Source: Nitzschia sp. pyKryTriq1 (taxonomy: Eukaryota; Bacillariophyta; Bacillariophyceae; Bacillariales; Bacillariaceae). Taken from it: a stretch of DNA of 64,000 bases. The position numbers were made by a program, and so were the translations under genes. The DNA lies in assembly GCA_956465555.1 (NCBI GenBank), contig OY101117.1, positions 372,001 through 436,000 of the forward strand, given 5' to 3'. Each line of letters starts with the position of its first letter. Positions within the stretch are counted from its first letter, which is position 1. Positions 55,350 through 64,000 of this stretch are shown here, piece after piece. The notes beneath the pieces were generated by a model. The model did no database searches, was not told the origin of the DNA, and worked only from the letters and a program-made list of their open reading frames with translations.

Positions 55350-56891
55350 CTAATAACGCAGTCCAACGAGTTTCTCACTGACTGTCCACAATCGTTTGGC
55401 ATCCTGTGGAGAATCGGCGGCTTTGGTAGTTGCATGCGCTTGACAATTGACAATGTAACTACCACTGGGTGGGAGTTGATCTACCGGCCCTGCTGCACAC
55501 AGGACGTTCGAATAGGCCCCTTGCGCGGGTAACTTTTGCATGGACGCCACAAACCAGGCAAACATATGATTGAGTGTTTGCAAAATCCAAGGCATATTGG
55601 ATGTCACGTTGGTTCTCACAAGACCAGGATGAACGGCAAATACGGGATGTTTCGGATATCGTCTCGCCAATTCCTTGGTAAAGAGAATATTGGCGAGTTT
55701 GCTCTGAGCGTACTGTCCAAACAGTGTGTATTTCCGTTGCTTGTCGCACATGATATCATCAAAGTCAAATCCCGTTTCGACCAGCTGATAGGTGCTGGAT
55801 GTGAGATTCAAAATGCGGGCATCTTTCGCCATTTGATTTTGATTTTGGAGCAAAAGTCGCGTCAACAAAAAGTGTCCCAAATGGTTGGCTTGCATCATGA
55901 GTTCCATGCCATCTTTGCTCATTGTTTTGGTACCCATCATGAGACCAGCATTGTTCACGAGCACATGTACCTCGACATTCTTCAGTAATGGACCTTGAAC
56001 CGCCGCTCGTATCGACTCCAAATCTCCCAAATCCATGGCGACCACTTTCAGTTGCTCTGGCTGAATCGTTTGCGAATGATTCTCTAAGATGTCGTCTACG
56101 GCTTCTTGAGCGCGCGTATTACTCCGGCACAACAAATAGACGGTCGCCCCCATGGAAGCCAATTGGATGGCAGTTTCTTTACCAATCCCCGAATTGGCGC
56201 CAGTAATCAAGATATTCTTGTGCTGCATGTGTCGCGATCCAAAAAAGGGCGCCTCCGAAACACCCACCACATCGTTCACGCGGGTCCAACGGCACAACAC
56301 CACGGAGCAAAAGGCAAAGACAGTCCCCAGAGGCAACGCGGCAGCCACAGTCGACTGGTTTGCCTGACAGAGTCCCACCGAACATGCCGCCGAAGCCACG
56401 AGAAAGCTCGTCCGACCGAACATGGACGGAAGTTTGGAGCTCCAAGAACATTCATGGGCCATGGAATACATGATCCACACGCACAGCCCATAACCCCATG
56501 CTACTGTAGGCCCGGACAGCAGAATGAGATGCGTCGACCAGCAAGGAAGAGGCAGAGACATTGTATATACAGTATAATATACAAGTATCGGATTGGAAAC
56601 AATAAAAATGAGAAACACACCATATAGGTGGTCCGCAAGTCTTGGGTCTTTGTCTTTTGTCGTCATTGTTATGGCGATTTTCTGTGTTGGCTTAATTATT
56701 TTCGCCCCTCGCTTTGGCTTTGGTCGTTGTCGTTCGAGTTTAGCCTGTCTACGTAGGTCCGGTCGGTTCGGTTCGTTGCGTTCTGTTGTTGCCGATGACG
56801 TCATCACGACTGATTCATCCGACTTCTGCAAGATCTTCGCTTTGGGATTTCGATTGATTTTAGATTTTAGTAGATCTTTTCTCTTTTGCAT
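55350..56891 (-). CDS. Membrane-anchored short-chain dehydrogenase/reductase, retinol-dehydrogenase-like
   Basis: From the ATG at 56891 the product is 513 residues; the frame itself opens at a TTG 51 nt upstream. Residues 85-200 hold three or four hydrophobic spans, then a classical SDR domain: TGANSGIG (about 230), NNAG (about 313), SS in LTSSTYQL and the catalytic YAQSK (Y394, K398). Sequence style (LGHFLLTRLLL, VHPGLVRTNVTSN) fits the RDH11/WWOX-like group that uses NADP(H). A second good ATG at 56561 would give 403 residues and keep most spans; the DNA just before it is AT-rich and promoter-like. The 5' part is therefore less certain than the enzyme domain. Confidence 0.85.
   Translation of the reverse strand: MQKRKDLLKSKINRNPKAKILQKSDESVVMTSSATTERNEPNRPDLRRQAKLERQRPKPKRGAKIIKPTQKIAITMTTKDKDPRLADHLYGVFLIFIVSNPILVYYTVYTMSLPLPCWSTHLILLSGPTVAWGYGLCVWIMYSMAHECSWSSKLPSMFGRTSFLVASAACSVGLCQANQSTVAAALPLGTVFAFCSVVLCRWTRVNDVVGVSEAPFFGSRHMQHKNILITGANSGIGKETAIQLASMGATVYLLCRSNTRAQEAVDDILENHSQTIQPEQLKVVAMDLGDLESIRAAVQGPLLKNVEVHVLVNNAGLMMGTKTMSKDGMELMMQANHLGHFLLTRLLLQNQNQMAKDARILNLTSSTYQLVETGFDFDDIMCDKQRKYTLFGQYAQSKLANILFTKELARRYPKHPVFAVHPGLVRTNVTSNMPWILQTLNHMFAWFVASMQKLPAQGAYSNVLCAAGPVDQLPPSGSYIVNCQAHATTKAADSPQDAKRLWTVSEKLVGLRY
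56795..56802. promoter_or_regulatory. CRE palindrome TGACGTCA between divergent genes
   Basis: A perfect bZIP-type CRE lies nearly midway between the ATG of the MYND-ankyrin gene (57020) and the internal ATG of the SDR gene (56561). Diatom bZIP factors are known to act on CRE-like sites of CO2/cAMP-responsive genes. If the SDR gene starts at 56891 the site is inside its coding region. Confidence 0.4.
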
Positions 56892-57019
56892 GGCCTTCTC
56901 AAAACTCTCAACTTGGTTTATTGCCCATTCAGTTGGATCCAAGAGACACTACTGCAAACTACAGTATTCATATCGATTGATACGGCAAGACTAAAGGACG
57001 TAAAGGCATTTCACTCCAA

Positions 57020-57772
57020 ATGACGACAGGAGCCGGCGAGAAAAAATGTGCCGCTTGCGGGAAGGAGGAGGAAAGCGACGAGAGCCAAAACAACAAGCTC
57101 AAGCAGTGTTCGGTCTGCCACGCGGTGGAATATTGCTCGGTAGGATGTCAAAAGAATCACTGGTCGTCTCACAAGAATGCTTGTACCAAGACGGCGGTTT
57201 TGACACTTTTCGCCGCGATACAAGCCAACGATGTTGACACTATCAAACGGCTGGCGACTACGAAACGAGTGGTCCGAGGCAAGGTAGACTATACACCGAC
57301 CGACTGGGAAAACGCTCACGAAATGGGGAACTGGACGCCATTGCATGAATGCATCCGCAAGGACAACCCCGAAGCCATGCAATTGATAATTGATGGAGGC
57401 TTTGCAAATCTCGAAATCAAGGATATCGATGGGGAAACTCCAGTCTTTGTGGCATCCACCAACAAGAGGCCCGAATGTTTGGCCACCCTCCTCCGAGCCG
57501 GTGCGAACCCAAACCCTACAGCTGGAGATGGCTTTTCTGCTCTCATGATGTCTATACGAAGTCACTACTATGAGAATGTCAAGCTCTTGTTAGAAGCGGG
57601 TGCCAGCTTGAACGTGGGCTCGGACATGTTTGGCCGCGGTCCTTTGGATTTTGCAGAAACGTTCTCTTCAGGCGGTCAAGGAGGATTCATGATTCGGGAA
57701 GGAGAAACGCAGGAAGAGGCGATCGATAAGAGTCGACAAGTGTATGAACTTGTCCTGCAGTATGCGCGCTGA
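57020..57772 (+). CDS. MYND zinc finger and ankyrin repeat protein
   Basis: One exon of 250 residues. A complete MYND finger occupies residues 10-55 with all eight ligands (C10, C13, C30, C33, C39, C43, H51, C55), including the CQKNHWSSHKNAC end. About four ankyrin repeats follow (NWTPLHECIRKDNPEAMQLII, DGETPVFVASTNKRPECLATLL, DGFSALMMSIRSHYYENVKLLL, FGRGPLDFAE). Both parts bind proteins, so an adaptor role is likely. MYND-ankyrin combinations are common in diatoms and other protists. Confidence 0.92.
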   Translation: MTTGAGEKKCAACGKEEESDESQNNKLKQCSVCHAVEYCSVGCQKNHWSSHKNACTKTAVLTLFAAIQANDVDTIKRLATTKRVVRGKVDYTPTDWENAHEMGNWTPLHECIRKDNPEAMQLIIDGGFANLEIKDIDGETPVFVASTNKRPECLATLLRAGANPNPTAGDGFSALMMSIRSHYYENVKLLLEAGASLNVGSDMFGRGPLDFAETFSSGGQGGFMIREGETQEEAIDKSRQVYELVLQYAR

Positions 57773-58129
57773 GTACTAGCAGGTAGTAGTAGCTTAGATG
57801 TGGCGACGTACGACATCCACGAACTACAGTAGCATCGGTATTCAGCAGTCACCACCGCTCTCTCTAGATAGCAATTCTATATTCTATTCAAAATATTGTA
57901 TGTACTGTCGAATAGTCTAAATCCGACCAAGAGCCGACACTGTTGACGAAGCCCGTGCATGATGGGTGCAACACACCTCTACTTGACCCCTTGATCGAGG
58001 ATACTCGAAGACAGGCCATCAAGCCGGTAAATATATCAGACGGAGCAGACACCCGTCCGGTCAATCGTTCAATAATCATGAAGTGCAAGAGCTGGTGCTG
58101 GGGGGACATAATTGATTTGGCCTTCCTCA
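57773..58129. other. Intergenic region, convergent gene ends
   Basis: A 357-nt stretch between the MYND-ankyrin gene and the minus-strand gene that follows. I see no gene and no clear repeat. Confidence 0.3.
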
Positions 58130-60520
58130 TCAATCGTTTCCAATATCTTGTCGCCAGTCATAAACAAGTGCTTGATTCAACAGATTATCAATAGATCCCC
58201 AGTCTTTGAGCGAGTGAACAGCGTCGCTCTTCTTCTTGATTGCATCCTCGAGAATTTCCGTAGCTTGCATTATCTCCAAAGGCCCAAAGTCGTTGCGGTG
58301 ACGAGAAATTGGTGAAAACTGTCGAGCCCCGCCGCTGCCAACCTGTTCGCGATAGAAACCAAGAATCTCCTTGTTTCCGCTATAGGCTGGAAAGCCAAGT
58401 CGTTCCCCTGTACGCAAGGCTTTGTATTGCTTGGCCAGAACAAATTCCACCTCACTTTCTCGCGACTCATCCTCCGGCCGGAGTGATCTCTGCATCGGAA
58501 TGTCGCCAGCAATCCCAATATTCGGTGGCATTTCACCCCGATGAGGTGGCCTTCCGAGATGAATCGGCATTAAATCGCCCTCGGGTGGCGGCGGTGGCCG
58601 CATATAGCCATGCATAGGAGGCATCGGTTGGTGTTGCTGCAGATGGTGCTGCATCATAGGATGACTACTGCGCGCTTGATACATTGGCGGCTCGTTACTT
58701 TGGTAGGGTTCGGGTCCACCAGGCATAGCTGCCCTTCGAGGAACTGGTTGGGGAGGCATACCTGGATGCCCCTGCATTTGCATTGGCTGCTGTGATCTCA
58801 TCATACCATACATGGGATCTTCACCGAATGGTCTGGGTGGGGGTGGAGCAATCGGCAGGGGCATGATGGAGGCTGGATCATCGGAATGCGGACTTGCGTG
58901 TTCCACATAGTTAAGCAAGACTCGAAGACTGTCTCGGACTGTATCAGAATACAGACCGATCACACGGTTGATGCAAGGGTTGGGATTGGGCATGTTGTGG
59001 TAGGGCCGGGCGTAGTCCGTAGAACCATCGGGGTGTTGTGCATATCCTAGGACCTGCCACTGGAGAGGATAAAGCCCATTCACCACCTCGTCCGCCCAGT
59101 TGATCACGGACTTGAGTGCATCTCGAACCCGTGGGATATCGTCGGTGTCGAAAACTCCCGAAGGCTCATGTTGGTCATCGTATCGTTGTCTCACATGGTG
59201 GGTTGGACTCGTTCTTCTCGATATTTCGGATGAGGATCGGCTATGATGCGCTTGATTACGTGAGCGTTTGTTTCGTTTGGATCGGACATTGATCGCTGGC
59301 GTGAAATCTGGAGCCACGTCTTGGAATGCCTTGGCCTTCGGATCGGTCCCCACCATTAGCACAAAGTCCTGAGCTTGATGGTTCTTGGAGACATCCTCTA
59401 CTCGGAATCGAATTCGTGCCCGCCCAGTATCCTTATCGATCACTACCCGTGAGGTCCCCAGAGTTCGAAGGATTTCCTGGTTTGACACTTTGATTGGAAG
59501 ATTACCTGCTGATTCGTAGCATAAAGTAGGATGAAGTGGTATTTGTTCCCCGGTTCTGAGTTGCCCATCCTTATCATAGATAGCTGCATAAATCTCCATA
59601 GATTTGTCCCTACCACCCTCATCCTTGTACCAAACGGGTCCCCAGTCGTCCTCCAGAGTTATCCTTATCTTGTAATTTACAAGTTGGATAGCACTAGTCG
59701 CAGCCCCCATGATTGCCCCGATCGGCGGACTCGACTCGCGCGTTTTAAACCGAACTGCAAGCGACGCCCCTTCATCCCTTTGGATGCTATCCATCCGAAT
59801 CATGCAAACGACATCACACTTGAGATTACCATCTTCGTCTGGCACCAGGACGATTCGTGAGGGTTGCGTAATTAACAGTGCTTCGGGCCCACACTCCCTT
59901 CCAGTTTTCTCGTGATGCAGCGAGGCCACAAGCTCAATCTCTTGATCCCCGAAAGATGGAGATGGACTTGCTGCCTTTGGCCCCTCGAGCAGCAAGGCTA
60001 CTTCAAAAGACTCATTTGAATACACAAATTTGGGAGGCTGTTTTAGAACCGCCAGATAAAACTCGTCCCCGTGCCCATTGCTCCCCCGAGAGTTTGGAGA
60101 CTTGACACTACCAGTAGTCGATGAGGATGGAGGGGAAAGTTGCTGATCCGACATCGCGTTCCCGGAACGTTGAGGTTGCGACGTTTGAATTGGAATGGTG
60201 CTGGCCAATATCAATGAGCTTTCCGTCGGCCCTCCTGGAAGCTCAGAACTTTCCTCAGACTGCGGTAGAGGACTATTATTCGAAATTGGAGGGCCCGACA
60301 AGAAGAACCGTGGAACTAATTTCGAAAACTGGGAGTCGTCTTCACCGGATCTCTGCCTGTTTGGATCCGTGGACTCCTCCTCCCCCTCCTCTATCAATGC
60401 ATGAGGATGCAAATCCGTTGGCAGATACTCGCTGGCGTTGCGTAGCGTGGTTTCAGTTTTCATAGCTCCACGAAAAAGTCGCATTGTCATGGCGAGGAAA
60501 GTTCTTTGCATCAATTGCAT
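58130..60520 (-). CDS. Uncharacterised 796-residue protein with central beta-rich domain
   Basis: Single exon; ATG at 60520 is the first in frame (the frame opens at a GTG upstream). I do not recognise the family. Residues about 140-420 look like one or two beta-sandwich domains (FYLAVLKQPPKFVYSNESFEVALLL, then DDWGPVWYKDEGG, then ARIRFRVEDVSKNH and FVLMVGT). A basic segment follows (RSKRNKRSRN), then a helical region (VRDALKSVINWADEVVNGL; VRDSLRVLLNYVEHA), a Pro/Met/His-rich tract and a C-terminal helical end (EILEDAIKKKSDAV). This layout resembles a nuclear regulatory protein, but that is a guess. A 39-codon upstream reading frame (60572-60453) overlaps the start. Confidence 0.75.
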   Translation of the reverse strand: MQLMQRTFLAMTMRLFRGAMKTETTLRNASEYLPTDLHPHALIEEGEEESTDPNRQRSGEDDSQFSKLVPRFFLSGPPISNNSPLPQSEESSELPGGPTESSLILASTIPIQTSQPQRSGNAMSDQQLSPPSSSTTGSVKSPNSRGSNGHGDEFYLAVLKQPPKFVYSNESFEVALLLEGPKAASPSPSFGDQEIELVASLHHEKTGRECGPEALLITQPSRIVLVPDEDGNLKCDVVCMIRMDSIQRDEGASLAVRFKTRESSPPIGAIMGAATSAIQLVNYKIRITLEDDWGPVWYKDEGGRDKSMEIYAAIYDKDGQLRTGEQIPLHPTLCYESAGNLPIKVSNQEILRTLGTSRVVIDKDTGRARIRFRVEDVSKNHQAQDFVLMVGTDPKAKAFQDVAPDFTPAINVRSKRNKRSRNQAHHSRSSSEISRRTSPTHHVRQRYDDQHEPSGVFDTDDIPRVRDALKSVINWADEVVNGLYPLQWQVLGYAQHPDGSTDYARPYHNMPNPNPCINRVIGLYSDTVRDSLRVLLNYVEHASPHSDDPASIMPLPIAPPPPRPFGEDPMYGMMRSQQPMQMQGHPGMPPQPVPRRAAMPGGPEPYQSNEPPMYQARSSHPMMQHHLQQHQPMPPMHGYMRPPPPPEGDLMPIHLGRPPHRGEMPPNIGIAGDIPMQRSLRPEDESRESEVEFVLAKQYKALRTGERLGFPAYSGNKEILGFYREQVGSGGARQFSPISRHRNDFGPLEIMQATEILEDAIKKKSDAVHSLKDWGSIDNLLNQALVYDWRQDIGND

Positions 60521-61768
60521 AAACGATGGTTCGTCTGAAGTTTCCACGGCGAAGCTCGTGCGCGCTATTCATCGACGTATGTGATACTAACGGTAATCAT
60601 TACAAAATATCCATCCCTGAGAATTTGAATAGAGATTCAGCACAAGCCCATGACGTCATTTTTCTTTAAGTAACCTTATTTTTTTCAACTCGGGAACTTT
60701 CTTCCACGATGTCACGGAGCAATATTTAGTAACACTCTGATTCAGCCATTCTCCAGATGGGCATATAATCGAGGGCGATGGTGTTCGGCCTGGCTGTTTA
60801 TGTGACATGCAATACACATGGTGTGAAATGAGCATGCAGCCCCTCTTATTTAGGCAGTGCCGTTACAGTCAAGTCGTGAATCCGGGTCGAGCGAGGGTCT
60901 TTCAAGCACACAGAAAAGAGAAAAGAAAGATCTGCAAGACTACAAGAATGATCTCGGCTCGAGCAACTTTGGCAACTTCTTCTTCTCTACTAGTAGTAGC
61001 ACTGGAGTGGTGTACCGGTACGTCACTGGTTCTGTGACTACTCCAGATAGAGTAATCTCGATGCTATCGTATAACATAGTAATATAGACATGGTGGGGTG
61101 GGTAGCTGGTATCGGCGGCAAAAGGTTTGAATTCTGTAAAAGAGCATCTGGACGAGGACGTTTGCTCGGTTGGTGTCTGCTACGTACTACCGGTATGATT
61201 GAATGATCGAATCACACACAGTCTGGTTTCTATTGTTAGTAGTATGCATGTGGTTGGATGGTCGGTTTTCGGCGTCGACGTCACGTCCAAACGAACTACT
61301 CGTAGAACCCAACAATCAACATAGTGTTCATGGCATCATCTTTCACGATCGTAGACACACGTGTATACGATTTAATCTTACGATTCGTACTCGTACTGAC
61401 TGACTGAATGGAGGTAGTACTGTAGCACTCATCGGGCCCGGATGGCCCGACGACTCCTCTATGCGATCGATTGATCTCGGCCGACCACGAGAACTTTCTC
61501 CAGGGAGGACAAGTGCGAAAGATTTTGTCGTTTCCTACAGTATTATCTGGTACCGGTAGGTGATGCAATCGTCGTTTTTCGCTGAATTCCAAAAATTGTG
61601 CTCGCCCTGTAATCCAAACGTACTGCTGTACTAGCTGGCTTTCATGCTTACAAGTATCCTACAACACTATCGATATACTCATCACTCGTACAAGTACTTC
61701 TTGAACACCTGTCCTCATCTTCTCTAGTAGGAGTACATCAGGAGTACGAGTAGTTAGTAGTAGATTTA
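60521..61768. promoter_or_regulatory. Intergenic region upstream of the 796-residue gene
   Basis: About 1.25 kb between two minus-strand genes. It has a CRE palindrome TGACGTCA at 60651-60658, about 130 nt before the ATG at 60520, and TACCGGTA at 61013-61020, 61188-61195 and 61551-61558. No gene is supported. Confidence 0.45.
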
Positions 61769-62977
61769 TCATCGATTCGTCACTGCCGCAGCCGCTTGAG
61801 TGGGTCGATAAATATGTTCCCCCCAAAATTGTGGATTCCCATCGGATTGATAAATCGTTCGTTGATAGTAATCATGAACCGTACTCGAACTGTTCGGATT
61901 GCGGCCGGCAGCCGCCGCCGCCGCGGCGGCGGCTGCAGCGGCAGCGGGGTGAGCATGATGATCGGGTCCCACCAATTGGACGTAATAGTCGGATTTGCCC
62001 ACCAATCCGGGAGGTTGACTTCGTGTATTGGCCACAGCAAAGTCCCGGACTTTGATATAACCAATGACGCCACAATACGCCGATGCCAATCCCGTAATTA
62101 ACATGGAAACCACCCACATCATATACAGTAGTTGACTTCCACACCATCGAACTTCAATCGCCAGTTTATCATCATCAATATCTTCGCCGTACGCTTCATA
62201 GATGGATTGATCGACGCGGTCACTACAATGTCCAATGATAAAGACGGACAACCATGTAAATAACATGCATACGGCAATGCTGAGTCTCCAAGGTCCACCT
62301 CGTGGTCGCATTGATTGATATCCCGAAGGATATATGTATTTGACAGGCCCTCCCAAATAGGCATCGCCGTACCATTCTTCATAGTACGAGTCGGGCGTGA
62401 TCGGCGACGAAGTGTTCGTTGCTGGAAAGGTTTGACGCACTCGATAAGGATAGGAAGAGGAATGGGAGAGGTTTGGATAGGAATGAAAATCATGCTGCTG
62501 CTGCTGCTGCTGCTGATGTTGATGCTGTGAGGAGGAGGATTGTTCGTCGACTTCGTCAATATCGATCAATGTCGAACTGGGAGCCGAAAATACGTAATTT
62601 GTGGGAGACTGAACAGCAGAATGTTTGGAATCTGTCGAATGTTGTTGTTGTAGTTCGGACGGCGAATGCGAAGGAGCCTCGACATATCCTGCCGCCGCGG
62701 CGGCCGCATTCGTTGGTGCTGGCTCTTGTTGGTCGTTTGTTTCTGCCGTGTCGTTGTTGCGAAGGATCGAACGCATTCCATCATCGTTGCTCGAGGCCGG
62801 AGCGACAGTTTGGGCAAATTCATTCAAGGCATATTGATACCCCGGAGCAGCCGCCGCACTATCTATCGATCCCGTTGTGGTTATTATACCGGCACCACCA
62901 CCACCGCTGGTAGGACTCACTCGCTTTTTCTTCTCCTTGCCAGGACCAACACCGCCTTTGAGAAATCGCCGAAACAT
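61769..62977 (-). CDS. Uncharacterised two-span membrane protein with poly-Q and poly-A tracts
   Basis: A single exon of 402 residues without a family I can name. A basic start (MFRRFLKGGVGPGKEKKKR) is followed by about 200 disordered residues with Gln/His runs (about 150-165). Two hydrophobic spans, LSIAVCMLFTWLSVFIIG (about 240) and LLYMMWVVSMLITGLASAYCGVIGY (about 290), enclose a short acidic loop. After them comes a run of 13 or so Ala (about 350) and a Tyr-rich tail. The repeats are at the DNA level as CTG/CAG and GCC runs. A membrane-bound signalling or structural role is possible; nothing more can be said. Confidence 0.75.
   Translation of the reverse strand: MFRRFLKGGVGPGKEKKKRVSPTSGGGGAGIITTTGSIDSAAAAPGYQYALNEFAQTVAPASSNDDGMRSILRNNDTAETNDQQEPAPTNAAAAAAGYVEAPSHSPSELQQQHSTDSKHSAVQSPTNYVFSAPSSTLIDIDEVDEQSSSSQHQHQQQQQQQHDFHSYPNLSHSSSYPYRVRQTFPATNTSSPITPDSYYEEWYGDAYLGGPVKYIYPSGYQSMRPRGGPWRLSIAVCMLFTWLSVFIIGHCSDRVDQSIYEAYGEDIDDDKLAIEVRWCGSQLLYMMWVVSMLITGLASAYCGVIGYIKVRDFAVANTRSQPPGLVGKSDYYVQLVGPDHHAHPAAAAAAAAAAAAAGRNPNSSSTVHDYYQRTIYQSDGNPQFWGEHIYRPTQAAAAVTNR
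62485..62514. repeat. CTG/CAG trinucleotide run coding poly-Gln
   Basis: About eight CTG units on the plus strand within the two-span membrane gene, read as Gln on the minus strand. Another CTG run (63120-63143) lies in its upstream region. Confidence 0.8.
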
Positions 62978-63559
62978 TGTGTTTTTGTGTTGGTGAAAAA
63001 ATATACCGGTACAGACAGTAGTTCTTCTGTGTCGGTTTGTAGTGTAGAAGAAATATCCTCAGAGTGTGTGATGATGTGGATGTTTTAACAGCAAAAATGT
63101 CGCTTCCAGTGCTGTGAGTTGCTGCTGCTGCTGCTGCTGCTTGTCCGTTCATGCCCATCGTCAAGTGCATTGGATTGGATTAGGAGACCACGCCGCCATG
63201 GTCGTTGTTGGGCGGGCGGCTTTCCTCCGTTCCGTTTTTGTATGTGTAAAGCCGACTGGCGTGTCGTGTTAGTCTTTTTTGGGGGTCATTCTTTGCTGGC
63301 CGGCGCGCGTGTGTCCCCCAAAACTCAAAAACATCGAAAAAAGCAGGCGAGCCTGACCATGACGATCGATCGATGACCGATGATGATGCAAGAAGTGGGA
63401 AAAGTGAGACTATTTTGGGCATCACTTGTTCAATACAACTTGTACCATTCTCATCCTCTATTTTTAGTCCCGTGTGCTTCACTTTGACGACAAAACGTGT
63501 CCACAATTCCATACTTGTAACGTGTTGTTGTTGCACCTGCTACAAGTACAAGTGACATC
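62978..63559. promoter_or_regulatory. Divergent intergenic region, membrane protein / SCY1-like gene
   Basis: A 582-nt stretch between outward-facing genes. TACCGGTA lies at 63004-63011, only about 27 nt before the membrane gene ATG, and a (CTG)n run at 63120-63143. Confidence 0.45.
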
Positions 63560-64000
63560 ATGGGAAATTCGGCCTCGCAACTTCCCTACAGTATTGACAA
63601 TCAAGTCGGCGCCCCTCACGATCACAACGGCTGGGCCTTGCACAATGGCAAATCGACCGATGGCAACGAGACAGAAGTCAGTGTCTTTGTGGGAAAGAAA
63701 CCGCTGCTCGCCAAACAAGCCACAAGTCCCCGTTTCCCCAACAAAACACAGCTCGTCCCTGCCTTGCATCACTACAACCAGTGCCGGAAATTGAGGCACC
63801 CGCACATTCTCAAAGTTCTGGCGACTTTGGATACGGACAATCCGACTGCAGCCTCGCAAGATGGAGCTGGATCCTCTTCTTCTTCATCATCGGCAGCAGT
63901 CGAGTCGAATAGCAAGGCGACTACGGGAGATTTGATTGTTGTGACGGAACCCTGTGTGAGTTTGGATCAATGGTTCTTGACGAATCCAGAACCCGAACAA
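63560..64000 (+). CDS. SCY1-like pseudokinase, 5' part (runs off the window)
   Basis: The first 147 codons are present and the frame is open to the last base. MGNSASQ is a good N-myristoylation start. GWALHNGKSTDGNETEVSVF and LRHPHILKVLATLDT followed by VVTEPC match the N-lobe of SCY1-like (SCYL) proteins, whose kinase fold lacks key catalytic residues: here no canonical Gly-rich loop is visible. SCYL1-3 and yeast Cex1 act in Golgi-ER traffic and tRNA export. A Ser-rich insert (about 110-130) interrupts the lobe. The remaining kinase-like and HEAT parts would lie beyond the window. Confidence 0.8.
   Translation, partial: MGNSASQLPYSIDNQVGAPHDHNGWALHNGKSTDGNETEVSVFVGKKPLLAKQATSPRFPNKTQLVPALHHYNQCRKLRHPHILKVLATLDTDNPTAASQDGAGSSSSSSSAAVESNSKATTGDLIVVTEPCVSLDQWFLTNPEPEQ

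Overview
The window looks like nuclear DNA of a stramenopile alga, most likely a diatom. This is inference from intron-bearing protein genes packed tightly on both strands, a selenoprotein W gene, intron-split actin and Rab genes, and proteins rich in poly-Q, poly-A and Asp/Ser tracts. Introns are mostly 76 to 400 nt with GT..AG ends. No bacterial-style operon, CRISPR array, rRNA, recognisable tRNA, transposon or virus-like element was seen.

Layout. 0-13.7 kb: a large acidic/repeat protein (possibly cut by the window edge), a selenoprotein W gene on the minus strand whose UGA codon lies one base before an intron, a TauD-type dioxygenase, cytosolic alanyl-tRNA synthetase, an EBP1/PA2G4 homologue and a peroxisomal SCP2 protein ending in SKL. 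13.7-33 kb: a long PrsW-type membrane protease, a Cys-rich double-KH RNA-binding protein, a doubtful MYND-like gene, an APP1-type phosphatidate phosphatase, an isopenicillin-N-synthase-like oxygenase, an Sds22-like LRR protein, a secreted M43 metalloprotease and a CCCH-WD40 protein. 33-54 kb: four actin genes (one plus, three minus), apparently encoding the same 377-residue protein, interleaved with a triple Tudor-like protein, a quinone-reductase-like flavoprotein, Rab2, a 1451-residue PDZ protein and an FkbM methyltransferase. 54-64 kb: an uncharacterised protein, a membrane SDR, a MYND-ankyrin protein, two uncharacterised large proteins and the 5' part of a SCY1-like pseudokinase gene that runs off the window.

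The genes do not form one pathway. Loose themes are translation and growth (AlaRS, EBP1), RNA binding (KH and CCCH-WD40 proteins), lipid metabolism (SCP2, APP1) and cytoskeleton or traffic (actin, Rab2, SCY1-like). The strongest observations are the selenoprotein, which ordinary gene calling would truncate at UGA; the mosaic pattern of silent differences and intron edges among the actin copies, which points to gene conversion; and a TACCGGTA palindrome that recurs in intergenic DNA. Exon borders were worked out by eye from splice signals and reading frame; family calls rest on motif recognition without database searches.
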